Counted from the stretch's first letter, positions 25,863 to 33,700 are shown. The stretch is 64,000 bases of DNA from Streptomyces smaragdinus (GCF_009604385.1 NZ_WEGJ01000008.1:62001-126000), one strand, 5' to 3'. Notes: a model not told the origin generated them from the letters alone. Made by a program: numbers and translations.

Positions 25863-26651
25863 GTGACTGATGAGAGCGGTACGGAGCGGCTGGAACGAGC
25901 GGTGCGGGCGGCCGAGGACGCGCTGATCGAGTACGAGATCGCCGTCGACACCTTCCGGATCGAGGTCGACAACTTCTCCCGGCTGCACCACCAGCGCCTC
26001 GGCCCGATGTACAGCCGCCTCGACGAGCTCGAGGCGCTGATCGCCGAGGCCATCGCCGCCAAGACCGGCGACCCCGGCGACATCGCGCGGGCGAAGGATC
26101 TGCGGGGGCTCGTGATGCCGATCCCGACCGTGGAGGAGCTGTTCAACGGCTGGATGACCGACCAGGGCCTGCCCGAGGACGCGGCGGCCATGCTCACCGA
26201 CCAGTCGGCCCGTACGCCCCCGCGCGTGCGCCCCAGCGAGGAGTGCCGGCGGCTGTACCGCGACCTGGCCCGCAAGGCCCACCCGGACCTCGCGCAGGAC
26301 GAGACGGAGCGCGACCGGCGCGGGGAGTTCATCACCCGGGTCAACCAGGCGTACGCGAACGGCGACGAGAACCTGCTGCGCACCCTCACGGAGGAGTGGG
26401 AGGCCGGCCCGGCCCCCGTCCTGCCGGAGCTGACGCGGGCGGAGGAGCTGTACGCGCGGCTGGAGTGGCTGGCGGCCCGCAAGGAGATGCTGGCGGCGCA
26501 GGCGAAGGAGCTGGAGGAGTCGGCGATCGGCCAGATGCTGCTGCTGGCGCCGGACGACCCCGATCGGCTGATCGAGGAGGTCGCGGAGGAGCTGCTGGCG
26601 AAGGTCTCCCGGCGTGAGGCGGAGCTCGCGGAGCTGGCGGAGGCGGGCTGA
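25863..26651 (+). CDS. J-domain-like coiled-coil protein
   Basis: 262 residues from GTG 25863; an earlier in-frame ATG lies before the terminator hairpin and is rejected. Helical, charged segments (about 1-70 and 180-262) flank a segment near 125-160, CRRLYRDLARKAHPDLAQD, followed by FITRVNQAYANGD. The RDLARKAHPD stretch and the following helix look like helices II-III of a DnaJ domain with the HPD motif that stimulates Hsp70. No Gly/Phe or zinc domains are present. A DnaK co-chaperone role is inferred, and the client is unknown. Confidence 0.7.
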   Translation: MTDESGTERLERAVRAAEDALIEYEIAVDTFRIEVDNFSRLHHQRLGPMYSRLDELEALIAEAIAAKTGDPGDIARAKDLRGLVMPIPTVEELFNGWMTDQGLPEDAAAMLTDQSARTPPRVRPSEECRRLYRDLARKAHPDLAQDETERDRRGEFITRVNQAYANGDENLLRTLTEEWEAGPAPVLPELTRAEELYARLEWLAARKEMLAAQAKELEESAIGQMLLLAPDDPDRLIEEVAEELLAKVSRREAELAELAEAG

Positions 26652-26754
26652 CGCCGCGCGGGCCGCGTACGGGCCGGGTGTTGTACGTGCGGCTCCGCCG
26701 AGGTGTACGGGACCCTATCGGGTGGGGTGCGGGCGTATAGGCACACCGGGTGTT

Positions 26755-26767
26755 TTACGCTGCGTAA
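26755..26767. promoter_or_regulatory. Possible operator: palindrome TTACGCTGCGTAA
   Basis: Six-base perfect arms (TTACGC and GCGTAA) around one T lie 36 nt upstream of the XRE/DUF5753 gene start. The position suits autoregulation by that HTH protein. This is inference only. Confidence 0.35.
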
Positions 26768-26803
26768 TCTCTCGATCACGTTCAAGTGACGGGAGGTCTC
26801 ACG

Positions 26804-27631
26804 ATGACCGCCAACACACGGGAGTTCCACGACGACTCCCACTCGTTCCTGCGGTGCTTCGGTCTCCAGCTGAAGCTGTTCCGCGAACGGGCGGGACTGA
26901 GCCGCGAGGAGCTGGGCGACCGCCTCGGGTACAGCGCGGAGCTGATCGCGTCGATCGAGCAGGGACGGCGGGTGGCGCAGCCGGAGTTCATCGACCGGGT
27001 GGACCCGGAGGTGAACGCCGGCGGCGTTCTGATCGCGGCGCGGGGGGAGGTGGCGCGGGCCCGGTATCCGGCGTTCTTTCGGGACTTCGCGAAGCTGGAG
27101 GCTGACGCGCTCGGGCTGGGGGTGTACGCGTCCCTGATGGTGCCAGGGCTGTTGCAGACGGAGGATTACGCGCGGGCCACGTTCGCGCAGCGGCGTCCAC
27201 GGATTGGCGCCGACACCGTCGAGTTCCGGACTCGGTCCCGCATGTCCCGTCAGAAGATCTTCGACCGCAGTCCGGCGGCAGAGCTGAGTTTCGTCATGGA
27301 TGAGGCCATTCTCCATCGGCCCATCGGGGACTCGGCCGTGCTCCGAGGCCAGCTCGAACACCTGCTGCTGGTCATGGGGAACGGGAAGGCAGAGGTCCAG
27401 GTGATGCCCTTGGACCGCCGGGAAAACCCCGGTGTGGATGGCGCGTTCACCGTGGTGCAGCCCAAAATCGGTGACCAAGTGGTCTATGTGGAGGCCCAGG
27501 GGCGAAGTATCTATCTGACAACACGTGCCGAGACCCGCAGCATGGCCGCCCGGTACGGCAGCATCCGAGCGCAGGCGATGACACCCCGAGAGTCGTCTGC
27601 CTTCATCGAGACGAGGCTAAGGACGCTATGA
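26804..27631 (+). CDS. XRE-family regulator with DUF5753 domain
   Basis: 275 residues from ATG 26804, with GGGAGGT 7-10 nt upstream. The N-terminal HTH (about 15-70) contains LFRERAGLSREELGDRLGYS and SIEQGRR. The DUF5753 domain (about 95-270) has ARARYPAFFRDFAKLEADAL, YASLMVPGLLQTEDYARA and VQVMPLDRRENPGVDG. This architecture is very common in Streptomyces and is almost always paired with a small DUF397 gene, as in the BldB/WhiJ-type developmental modules. The stop overlaps the following DUF397 ATG by 4 nt. Confidence 0.9.
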   Translation: MTANTREFHDDSHSFLRCFGLQLKLFRERAGLSREELGDRLGYSAELIASIEQGRRVAQPEFIDRVDPEVNAGGVLIAARGEVARARYPAFFRDFAKLEADALGLGVYASLMVPGLLQTEDYARATFAQRRPRIGADTVEFRTRSRMSRQKIFDRSPAAELSFVMDEAILHRPIGDSAVLRGQLEHLLLVMGNGKAEVQVMPLDRRENPGVDGAFTVVQPKIGDQVVYVEAQGRSIYLTTRAETRSMAARYGSIRAQAMTPRESSAFIETRLRTL

Positions 27632-27837
27632 CCAGCCATCAGTCCAAGGCGGATGAGGTTCCCACCCGTTGGACGAAGAGCACGTACAGCGGCGCCGAAG
27701 GCGGCGAGTGCGTCGAGGTCGCCGCGACCTCGGCCCACGTACACGTCCGCGACTCGAAGAACCCCACGGGCCCCCACCTCACCTTCACCCCCGAAGCCTG
27801 GCGCGCCTTCATCACCGAAACCGCCGCCACCGAGTAG
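27628..27837 (+). CDS. DUF397 protein, first copy
   Basis: 69 residues with the DUF397 core WTKSTYSGAEGGECVEVA and VHVRDSKNPTGPHLTFTP, ending AWRAFITETAA. DUF397 proteins are thought to antagonise or assist the adjacent XRE/DUF5753 regulator. The start overlaps the regulator stop (ATGA). Codons 14-63 are nearly identical at nucleotide level to the next gene, which shows a recent duplication. Confidence 0.9.
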   Translation: MTSHQSKADEVPTRWTKSTYSGAEGGECVEVAATSAHVHVRDSKNPTGPHLTFTPEAWRAFITETAATE

Positions 27838-27846
27838 GCGGAACAC

Positions 27847-27882
27847 CCGGTCCCGGAAGCACGACGGTGTCTCCGGGACCGG
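27847..27882 (+). terminator. Hairpin between the two DUF397 genes
   Basis: Eleven perfect pairs (CCGGTCCCGGA with TCCGGGACCGG) enclose a 14-nt loop. No T-tract follows, so it may attenuate rather than end transcription into the second DUF397 gene. Confidence 0.6.
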
Positions 27883-27908
27883 CCCCATTCCATCCCTGGG
27901 AGGCAACG

Positions 27909-28094
27909 ATGACCAGCAACGAACCCAAGCGTTGGACGAAGAGCACGTACAGCAGCGGCGCAGGCGGCGAGTGCGTCGAGGTCGCGACGACCTCGGCCCA
28001 CGTACACGTCCGCGACTCGAAGAACCCCACCGGCCCCCACCTCACCTTCACCCCCGAAGCCTGGCGCGCCTTCATCACCGCCCTCGCCGGCTAA
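27909..28094 (+). CDS. DUF397 protein, second tandem copy
   Basis: 61 residues starting MTSNEPKRWTKSTYSSGAGG, from an ATG with GGGAGG 6 nt upstream. The 151-bp block 27930-28080 differs from 27667-27817 at about six positions, counted by eye. The extreme N- and C-termini differ. It has its own ribosome site and may be expressed separately. Its stop overlaps the convergent minus-strand VapB-like gene by 4 nt. Confidence 0.88.
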   Translation: MTSNEPKRWTKSTYSSGAGGECVEVATTSAHVHVRDSKNPTGPHLTFTPEAWRAFITALAG

Positions 28095-28255
28095 CTGTCG
28101 TCACCACCGCCGAGCACCGGAACCCCGTAGCCGTGGTGGAACAGGATCACATCGCACAGCGCCTCGGTGATCGTTTCCGCAGCCGTTTCGGTGCCGAGGA
28201 CACGGGCCGCTGCCGCAAGGGCAACGTAATCCACGTCCGCATTCGTGACAGTCAT
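28091..28255 (-). CDS. VapB-like orphan antitoxin (54 aa)
   Basis: 54 residues from the ATG at 28253-28255, with a strong GAGGAGG about 8 nt upstream; an upstream frame extension has no such site. The sequence VDYVALAAAARVLGTETAAE followed by TITEALCDVI resembles the ribbon-helix-helix pattern of VapB/RelB-type antitoxins (AARVLGTxT...ALxxV). No PIN-domain toxin gene lies next to it. Downstream is the convergent DUF397 gene. It follows the Lrp gene on the same strand. Family assignment is moderate. Confidence 0.55.
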   Translation of the reverse strand: MTVTNADVDYVALAAAARVLGTETAAETITEALCDVILFHHGYGVPVLGGGDDS

Positions 28256-28357
28256 CCGTGTACCTCCTCGCCGGCGCCTGGCCGGTTCGTACGCCATGTC
28301 CAGTTCATGCAGCCGCCGCCAGCCTGAGACGCAGGGCATCCGCGGCTTCCCGCACCA

Positions 28358-28828
28358 TCACGCCTCCTGGAGATCCGTCTCCTCGAAGACGAGGAGCGTC
28401 CGTGTGGACAGCACCTCCGGTATGGCCTGGATCTTCGTCAGGACCAGATCCCGCAGCGCACGGTTGTCCGCCGTGTGAACGAGCAGGAGTACGTCGAAGT
28501 CACCGCCGACCAGGGCGATATGGGCCGCCCCCGGGAGGCGTTCCAGCTGCTCGCGGACCGAGCGCCAGCTCGTCTGGACGATCCGCATCGTGATGTACGC
28601 CGACGTCCCCTGGCCCGCCCGTTCCTGGTCGATCTGGGCTGTGAAGCCGCGGATGACGCCGTCGTCCAGGAGGCGGTTGATCCGCGTGTACGCGTTCGCG
28701 CGGGAGACGTGGACCTGCTCCGCCACCGAGCGGACCGACGCGCGGCCGTCGGCGCGGAGGATGCGCAGGATCGCGCGGTCGACGTCGTCGAGGGGGCGGG
28801 GGGCCGGGGCCATCTGTTCGTCAGTCAC
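28358..28828 (-). CDS. bkdR: Lrp/AsnC-family regulator divergent from bkd (BkdR-like)
   Basis: 156 residues from GTG 28826-28828, with GGGGAG 5 nt upstream. The N-terminal HTH (about 14-60) contains LDDVDRAILRILRADGRASV and VHVSRANAYTRINRLLDDGV. The C-terminal RAM ligand-binding domain (about 75-150) contains AAHIALVGGDFDVLLLVHTA. It is divergently transcribed from the branched-chain 2-oxoacid dehydrogenase operon, where BkdR-type Lrp proteins control branched-chain amino acid breakdown. Upstream reading-through frames to 30196 are antisense artefacts. Confidence 0.88.
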   Translation of the reverse strand: MTDEQMAPAPRPLDDVDRAILRILRADGRASVRSVAEQVHVSRANAYTRINRLLDDGVIRGFTAQIDQERAGQGTSAYITMRIVQTSWRSVREQLERLPGAAHIALVGGDFDVLLLVHTADNRALRDLVLTKIQAIPEVLSTRTLLVFEETDLQEA

Positions 28829-28928
28829 GCTCCCCGCCTTCCGCAATTGGACGTCCGGCTTCCATTTGATGGTGTGCAGAACCGTTTGTCCACAGGCTTT
28901 CGCGCATGGTAGCCAGAATGCCCTCTCA

Positions 28929-28946
28929 ACCGAACAATCGGTAGGT
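28929..28946. promoter_or_regulatory. Third copy of the paa-type TetR operator, in the bkd promoter region
   Basis: ACCGAACAATCGGTAGGT differs at only two positions from the site in front of paaA (44899) and at four from the site in front of paaN (35752). It lies 66 nt upstream of the bkd E1-alpha start, between that gene and bkdR. Control by the phenylacetate TetR protein is inferred from the match. Confidence 0.5.
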
Positions 28947-29011
28947 GAGGACCTGTGAGGGCCACCCACGCCCTCACCCTGTTCATGCCCCCACAAGGAG
29001 GTGGAGACGTC

Positions 29012-30190
29012 ATGACGGTCACCGAGCAGTCCCGCCGTACCGCGAAAGCGCCCCGCACGACCAGGACGCGGCGTACCGCGAAGGCGACGGCGCCCGCCTG
29101 GCAGCCCCGGACGGACCCCGCGCCGCTGCTCCCCGAGGTCGAGCCCCACCGGGTGCTGGGCACCGGCGCGAAGCTGGACCCCGAGCTGATGAGCGGGCTG
29201 TACGCGGAGCTGGTGCGCGGCCGGAGGTACAACCAGCAGGCCACCGCGCTGACGAAGCAGGGCCGGCTCGCCGTCTATCCGTCCACCACCGGCCAGGAGG
29301 CGTGCGAGATCGCCGCCGCGAAGGTCCTGCGCGACCAGGACTGGCTCTTCCCCTCCTACCGCGACACCCTCGCCGCCGTGGCCCGCGGCCTGGACCCCGT
29401 GCAGGCCCTCACGCTGCTGCGCGGCGACTGGCACAGCGGGTACGACCCGCGCGAGTGCCGCATCGCCCCCCTGAGCACGCCGCTGGCGACGCAGCTCCCG
29501 CACGCCGTGGGGCTGGCGCACGCCGCCCGGCTCAAGGGCGACGACGTGGTCGCCCTGGCCATGGTGGGCGACGGCGGGACGTCGGAGGGCGACTTCCACG
29601 AGGCGCTGAACTTCGCGGCGGTGTGGCAGGCGCCGGTGGTGTTCCTCGTACAGAACAACGGCTACGCCATCTCCGTACCGCTGGAGAAGCAGACGGCCGC
29701 CCCGACCCTGGCGCACAAGGGCGTCGGGTACGGCATACCCGGGCGGCTGGTCGACGGGAACGACGTCGCGGCGGTGTACGAGGTGCTGGCCGAGGCGGTG
29801 GAGCGGGCGCGCTCGGGGGGCGGCCCGACCCTGGTCGAGGCGGTCACGTACCGGATGGACGCCCACACCAACGCCGACGACGCCACCCGGTACCGGGAGG
29901 ACGCCGAGGTCGAGGCGTGGCGTGCCCATGACCCCGTAGCGCTGCTCGAGCGGGAGCTCACGGAGCGGGGGATGCTGGACGAGGCGGGCATCGAGGCGGC
30001 CCGCGCGGCGGCGGAGGAGATGGCGGCGGCCCTGAGGGAGCGGATGAACGAGGACGCGGTGCTCGATCCGATGGACCTCTTCGCGCATGTGTACGAGGAG
30101 CGGACGACGCAGCTGCGCGAGCAGGAGCGGCTGCTGCGCGCGGAGCTCGAGGCGGCCGAGGCCGACGCGTCGGAAGGGGACCAGCACTGA
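29012..30190 (+). CDS. bkdA: Branched-chain 2-oxoacid dehydrogenase E1 alpha
   Basis: 392 residues from ATG 29012, with AAGGAGGTGGAG upstream. The Thr/Arg/Lys-rich N-terminus is followed by the E1-alpha fold. The thiamine-diphosphate motif is clear: MVGDGGTSEGDFHEALNFAA with VQNNGYA about 30 residues on. YPSTTGQEA and FPSYRDTLAAVARG fit the 2-oxoacid dehydrogenase alpha family. It decarboxylates branched-chain 2-oxoacids to supply acyl-CoA starters for fatty acids and polyketides. The stop overlaps the E1-beta ATG by 1 nt (TGATG), so translation is coupled. Confidence 0.93.
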   Translation: MTVTEQSRRTAKAPRTTRTRRTAKATAPAWQPRTDPAPLLPEVEPHRVLGTGAKLDPELMSGLYAELVRGRRYNQQATALTKQGRLAVYPSTTGQEACEIAAAKVLRDQDWLFPSYRDTLAAVARGLDPVQALTLLRGDWHSGYDPRECRIAPLSTPLATQLPHAVGLAHAARLKGDDVVALAMVGDGGTSEGDFHEALNFAAVWQAPVVFLVQNNGYAISVPLEKQTAAPTLAHKGVGYGIPGRLVDGNDVAAVYEVLAEAVERARSGGGPTLVEAVTYRMDAHTNADDATRYREDAEVEAWRAHDPVALLERELTERGMLDEAGIEAARAAAEEMAAALRERMNEDAVLDPMDLFAHVYEERTTQLREQERLLRAELEAAEADASEGDQH

Positions 30191-31218
30191 TGGCAACGGC
30201 GGTAAAGGCCAAGCAGGTCACGATGGCGCAGGCCATCAACCGGGCGCTGCGCGACGCGCTGGCCGAGGACCCGTCGGTGCACGTGCTGGGCGAGGACGTC
30301 GGCCGGCTCGGCGGCGTCTTCCGGATCACGGACGGGCTGACGGCGGAGTTCGGCGAGGACCGCTGCGGCGACACCCCGCTCGCGGAGGCCGGGATCCTCG
30401 GCACGGCGGTCGGGATGGCGATGTACGGGCTGCGGCCGGTGGTCGAGATGCAGTTCGACGCGTTCGCGTATCCGTCGTTCGAGCAGCTGGTCAGCCATGT
30501 CTCGCGGATGCGCAACCGTACGCGGGGCGCGATGCCGATGCCGATCACGATCCGGGTGCCGTACGGCGGCGGGATCGGCGGCGTGGAGCATCACAGCGAC
30601 TCGTCGGAGGCGTACTACATGGCGACGCCGGGCCTGCGGGTCTACACCCCGGCGACGGTCGAGGACGCGTACGGGATGCTGCGCGAGGCCATCGCCTGCG
30701 ACGACCCGGTGGTGTTCCTGGAGCCCAAGCGGCTGTACTGGTCGAAGTCCGCGGACTTCTCGCTGGACGCCCCGGCGGCCGTCGCGCCGCCCGGGAAGGC
30801 CGTGGTGCGGCGCGCGGGGACGTCCGCGACGCTGATCACGTACGGGCCGTCGGTGCCGGTCTGCCTGGAGGCCGCCCAGGCGGCGCGGGCGGAGGGCCGG
30901 GACCTGGAGGTCGTGGACCTGCGGTCGCTGGTGCCGTTCGACGACGAGACGGTGGCCGCGTCGGTGCGGCGGACCGGGCGGGCGGTCGTGGTGCATGAGT
31001 CGACCGGGTTCGGCGGGCCGGGCGGGGAGATCGCGGCGCGGGTGACGGAGCGGTGCTTCCATCATCTGGAGGCGCCGGTGCTGCGGGTGGCCGGGTTCGA
31101 CATCCCGTATCCGCCGCCGATGCTGGAGAAGCATCATCTGCCGGGCGTGGACCGGATCCTGGACGCGGTCGAGCGGCTGCAGTGGGAGTCGGAGTACGTG
31201 GCGGGAGGGGCGGACTGA
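30190..31218 (+). CDS. bkdB: Branched-chain 2-oxoacid dehydrogenase E1 beta
   Basis: 342 residues of transketolase-like E1-beta. MAQAINRALRDALAEDPSVH, VLGEDVGRLGGVFRIT, DTPLAEAGILGTAVGMAMYG and YGGGIGGVEHHSDSSEAYY are family hallmarks. The C-terminal transketolase domain starts near residue 205. It forms the alpha2beta2 E1 heterotetramer with the upstream product. Start and stop are fused with both neighbours (TGATG at each end), giving a tightly coupled three-gene operon. Confidence 0.94.
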   Translation: MATAVKAKQVTMAQAINRALRDALAEDPSVHVLGEDVGRLGGVFRITDGLTAEFGEDRCGDTPLAEAGILGTAVGMAMYGLRPVVEMQFDAFAYPSFEQLVSHVSRMRNRTRGAMPMPITIRVPYGGGIGGVEHHSDSSEAYYMATPGLRVYTPATVEDAYGMLREAIACDDPVVFLEPKRLYWSKSADFSLDAPAAVAPPGKAVVRRAGTSATLITYGPSVPVCLEAAQAARAEGRDLEVVDLRSLVPFDDETVAASVRRTGRAVVVHESTGFGGPGGEIAARVTERCFHHLEAPVLRVAGFDIPYPPPMLEKHHLPGVDRILDAVERLQWESEYVAGGAD

Positions 31219-32456
31219 TGGCGGAGGTGCGGGAGTTCACCCTGCCGGACCTCGGGGAGGGGCTGACCGAGGCGGAGATCGTACGGTGGCTGGTGGAGGT
31301 CGGGGACGTGGTCGCCGTCGATCAGCCGGTCGTCGAGGTCGAGACGGCTAAGGCGATGGTGGAGGTGCCGTGCCCGTACGGGGGTGTGGTGACCGCGCGC
31401 TTCGGGTCCGAGGGCGATGAGGTGCCGGTGGGGTCGCCGCTGGTGACCGTGGCGGTGGGGGACGCGCCTTCGGCGGAGGCCGCCCCGGACGCCGACGAGG
31501 GGTCCGGGAACGTGCTGGTGGGGTACGGGACGAGTGCGGCGGGGGCGGGGCGGAGGAGGCGGGTGCGGCGGCCTTCGGCGGCTGCGGCTGCGGCTCCGGC
31601 TCCGGTCGCCCCGGCTCGTACGGTCGCGGTGATCTCGCCGCTCGTACGGCGGCTGGCGCGCGAACACGGCGTGGACCTGGCGTCCTTGCGGGGGTCGGGC
31701 CCCGAGGGGCTGATCCTGCGGGCGGACGTGGAGCGGGCGGTGGCGCCCACGCCGGTCGCGGCGCCCGTCGAGGCGACCAACCGGATCCCCCTGCGAGGGG
31801 TACGAGGCGCGGTCGCCGACAAGCTGTCGCGCAGCCGCCGCGAGATCCCGGACGCGACGACGTGGGTGGACGCGGACGCGACGGAGTTCATGACCGTACG
31901 CCGGGCGATGAACGCGGCCGGCGGCCCGAAAGTCTCCGTCCTCGGCCTCCTGGCCCGCGTCTGCACGGCGGCCCTGGCCCGCTTCCCGGACCTCAACTCC
32001 ACGGTGGACGGCCGGGAGATCGTGATCCTCCCCGGGATCCACCTGGGCTTCGCGGCGCAGACGGACCGCGGCCTGGTGGTCCCGGTGGTCCGCGACGCCC
32101 ACAAGCTGAGCGCGGCGTCCCTGACGGCGGAGATGACCCGCCTCACGGAGGCGGCCCGCACAGGAACGCTCACCCCCGCGGACCTGACGGGAGGCACGTT
32201 CACGCTGAACAACTACGGCGTCTTCGGCGTGGACGGCTCGACCCCGATCATCAACCACCCGGAGGCGGCGATGCTGGGCGTCGGCCGCATCGTCCCCAAG
32301 CCGTGGGTGCACGAGGGCGAGCTGGCGGTACGCGAGGTGGTGCAGCTGTCGTTCACGTTCGACCACCGCGTCTGCGACGGCGGCACGGCGGGCGGCTTCC
32401 TGCGGTATGTGGCGGACTGCGTGGAGCGGCCGGGGGTGTTGCTGCGGGACCTGTGA
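31218..32456 (+). CDS. bkdC: Branched-chain 2-oxoacid dehydrogenase E2 (dihydrolipoyl acyltransferase)
   Basis: 412 residues. One lipoyl domain (about 3-80) carries the lipoylation site Lys45 in VETAKAMVEV. A Pro/Ala linker leads to a peripheral-subunit-binding domain (about 135-172, ISPLVRRLAREHGVDLASLRG cut here at the family core). The catalytic domain ends with FDHRVCDGG, the His/Asp motif, near residues 378-386. It transfers the acyl group from E1 to CoA. No E3 gene is adjacent, so a housekeeping lipoamide dehydrogenase is likely shared. A terminator follows. Confidence 0.94.
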   Translation: MAEVREFTLPDLGEGLTEAEIVRWLVEVGDVVAVDQPVVEVETAKAMVEVPCPYGGVVTARFGSEGDEVPVGSPLVTVAVGDAPSAEAAPDADEGSGNVLVGYGTSAAGAGRRRRVRRPSAAAAAAPAPVAPARTVAVISPLVRRLAREHGVDLASLRGSGPEGLILRADVERAVAPTPVAAPVEATNRIPLRGVRGAVADKLSRSRREIPDATTWVDADATEFMTVRRAMNAAGGPKVSVLGLLARVCTAALARFPDLNSTVDGREIVILPGIHLGFAAQTDRGLVVPVVRDAHKLSAASLTAEMTRLTEAARTGTLTPADLTGGTFTLNNYGVFGVDGSTPIINHPEAAMLGVGRIVPKPWVHEGELAVREVVQLSFTFDHRVCDGGTAGGFLRYVADCVERPGVLLRDL

Positions 32457-32467
32457 TCCGTCGGAGG

Positions 32468-32493
32468 GGGCCGCGGGATACTGCCCGCGGCCC
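32468..32493 (+). terminator. Terminator of the bkd operon
   Basis: Ten perfect pairs (GGGCCGCGGG with CCCGCGGCCC) enclose a 6-nt loop, 12 nt after the E2 stop. Confidence 0.75.
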
Positions 32494-32696
32494 TGTCGGA
32501 GGCGAACCCTGACCAGGCCCTGTCAGTTGGTCCCGGCCGGATTGATCCAGCGGAACCGGGGACGCTACCAGTCCAGCACCCGCGCCAGCAGGAAACCGGC
32601 GACCACCAGCACCGGACCCGGTAGGCCCGGGGGCATGGACACCAGTGGGCCGGTCGGGCAGGATGCGTGATCCAACAGGCTTGCCACGGGGGGACC

Positions 32697-32987
32697 ATGA
32701 GCATCCGATTCGCCGTCGCCGGTACGTCCGCCGCGCTGCTGCTGGCCCTCAGCGGCTGTGGAGGGGACGGGGACTCCGCCGGCGGGAAGCCTGACTACGA
32801 CGCCTGCCACGACGCGATGCTCAAGATCTTCATGGACTCCAAAGACATGGACATCGCCACCGCCGAAGGCGGGAAGCTCGCGGCGTGCGACGGTATCGAC
32901 AGACCGAGCCGCGCGCGGATCGCCATGGAGCTCGCCGGGGACGGGCAGGACTACGGCCCCGCCGAGGGAGCGCCCGAGCACCCCTGA
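32697..32987 (+). CDS. Small predicted lipoprotein
   Basis: 96 residues with a signal peptide ending in a lipobox (LLALSGCGG, Cys near residue 21), so the mature protein is probably lipid-anchored on the outer membrane face. The mature part is short and acidic with two Cys (YDACHDAM and LAACDGI) that could form a disulfide. No recognised domain. The ATG follows GGGGGG. It stands alone after the bkd terminator and is convergent with the following gene. Confidence 0.65.
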   Translation: MSIRFAVAGTSAALLLALSGCGGDGDSAGGKPDYDACHDAMLKIFMDSKDMDIATAEGGKLAACDGIDRPSRARIAMELAGDGQDYGPAEGAPEHP

Positions 32988-33021
32988 CCAGGCCGTTCCT
33001 GCCGCCGCCGGCCCCCGCCGC

Positions 33022-33585
33022 TCAGCGTCCGGAGCCCGCGCGCGGCAGACGCAGCGCCGAGACCAGGAAGAAGATCCCGCCGAGCGTGGCGTAGCCCGCG
33101 AGGGTGGTGAGCGTGGGGTCGTCCTGGCCCGCGCTCGCGAAGAAGGAGCCGCCAGCGAGGATCGAGATGCCGCCGCTGAGGATCATGGGCCACTGGCCGC
33201 CCATCGCGCGGCGGGCGACGCCCACCAGGAGCTGGACGAGGCCGGAGACCACGGCCCACGCGCCCCAGACGCGCAGGACGTCGGGGATGCCCGAGCCGGC
33301 CGCGATCGCGAGGCCGACGGCCGCGAGGGTGCTGATGGCCATGTTCACGTACAGGCCCTTGACCTGGCCTCCGCCCGTCGTACGGGCCGACCTGGCGTCC
33401 ACGACCGCCGCGGCGACGTCGAAGGCCGGGTAGACGAAGAGCAGCAGCTTCGTCCCGAGGCCCAGTTCGGAGCCGGACGCTGCCAGGAGCGCGGCCCAGG
33501 CGGCGGCGAAGACGAAGCGCGTGAGGTACAGGCGGCGCAGGGTGGGTGTGGTGCTGACGGGGGCGATGGAAGCGGTGGATGCCAT
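33022..33585 (-). CDS. DUF308/HdeD-like multi-pass membrane protein
   Basis: 187 residues with about six hydrophobic helices and Gly-rich turns, starting MASTASIAPVSTTPTLRRL. The repeated short-helix pattern (LLFVYPAFDVAAAVVDA, MILSGGISILAGGSFFASAG) resembles the DUF308/HdeD family. It is divergent from a TetR gene, and two matching inverted repeats lie in the shared promoter region. This makes it the likely regulated target. Function is unknown; stress or solvent protection is possible. Confidence 0.75.
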   Translation of the reverse strand: MASTASIAPVSTTPTLRRLYLTRFVFAAAWAALLAASGSELGLGTKLLLFVYPAFDVAAAVVDARSARTTGGGQVKGLYVNMAISTLAAVGLAIAAGSGIPDVLRVWGAWAVVSGLVQLLVGVARRAMGGQWPMILSGGISILAGGSFFASAGQDDPTLTTLAGYATLGGIFFLVSALRLPRAGSGR

Positions 33586-33610
33586 GGGGTGCTCCAGTCG
33601 GGACGTAGGT

Positions 33611-33628
33611 AGAGAGATCGTTCTCTCT
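33611..33628. promoter_or_regulatory. TetR operator 1 (DUF308-proximal)
   Basis: Perfect 7-bp arms AGAGAGA and TCTCTCT flank a TCGT spacer, 25 nt upstream of the DUF308 start. Together with the second copy it is the expected target of the divergent TetR protein. Confidence 0.65.
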
Positions 33629-33667
33629 CGCAGACAGCAGACTGGCACACCGGGTCGGGGAAATGCA

Positions 33668-33685
33668 AGAGAGACCGTTCTACCC
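33668..33685. promoter_or_regulatory. TetR operator 2 (tetR-proximal)
   Basis: AGAGAGA then CCGT then TCTACCC shares the left arm and the CGT spacer with operator 1, with a degenerate right arm. It ends 15 nt before the TetR ATG, which fits autorepression. Confidence 0.55.
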
Positions 33686-33700
33686 GCTACGATGTGCGGC

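Noticed and set aside
28305..28358. 17-codon ORF whose ATG overlaps the Lrp stop
   Set aside because: Too short and Ala/Arg-biased, with no recognised pattern; probably chance.
28886..28894. Isolated TTGTCCACA between bkdR and bkdA
   Set aside because: A single degenerate DnaA-like 9-mer is expected by chance in a long window, so it is not listed as a feature.
28829..30196. Extension of the Lrp frame through the bkd E1-alpha gene
   Set aside because: The extension is antisense to a clear dehydrogenase gene. A GTG with a proper ribosome site starts Lrp at 28828.
32565..32642. Possible 25-residue hydrophobic minus-strand ORF (PGPVLVVAGFLLARVLDW)
   Set aside because: It is one hydrophobic stretch with no ribosome site and no neighbour in the same direction. 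It could be real, but the evidence is too thin.
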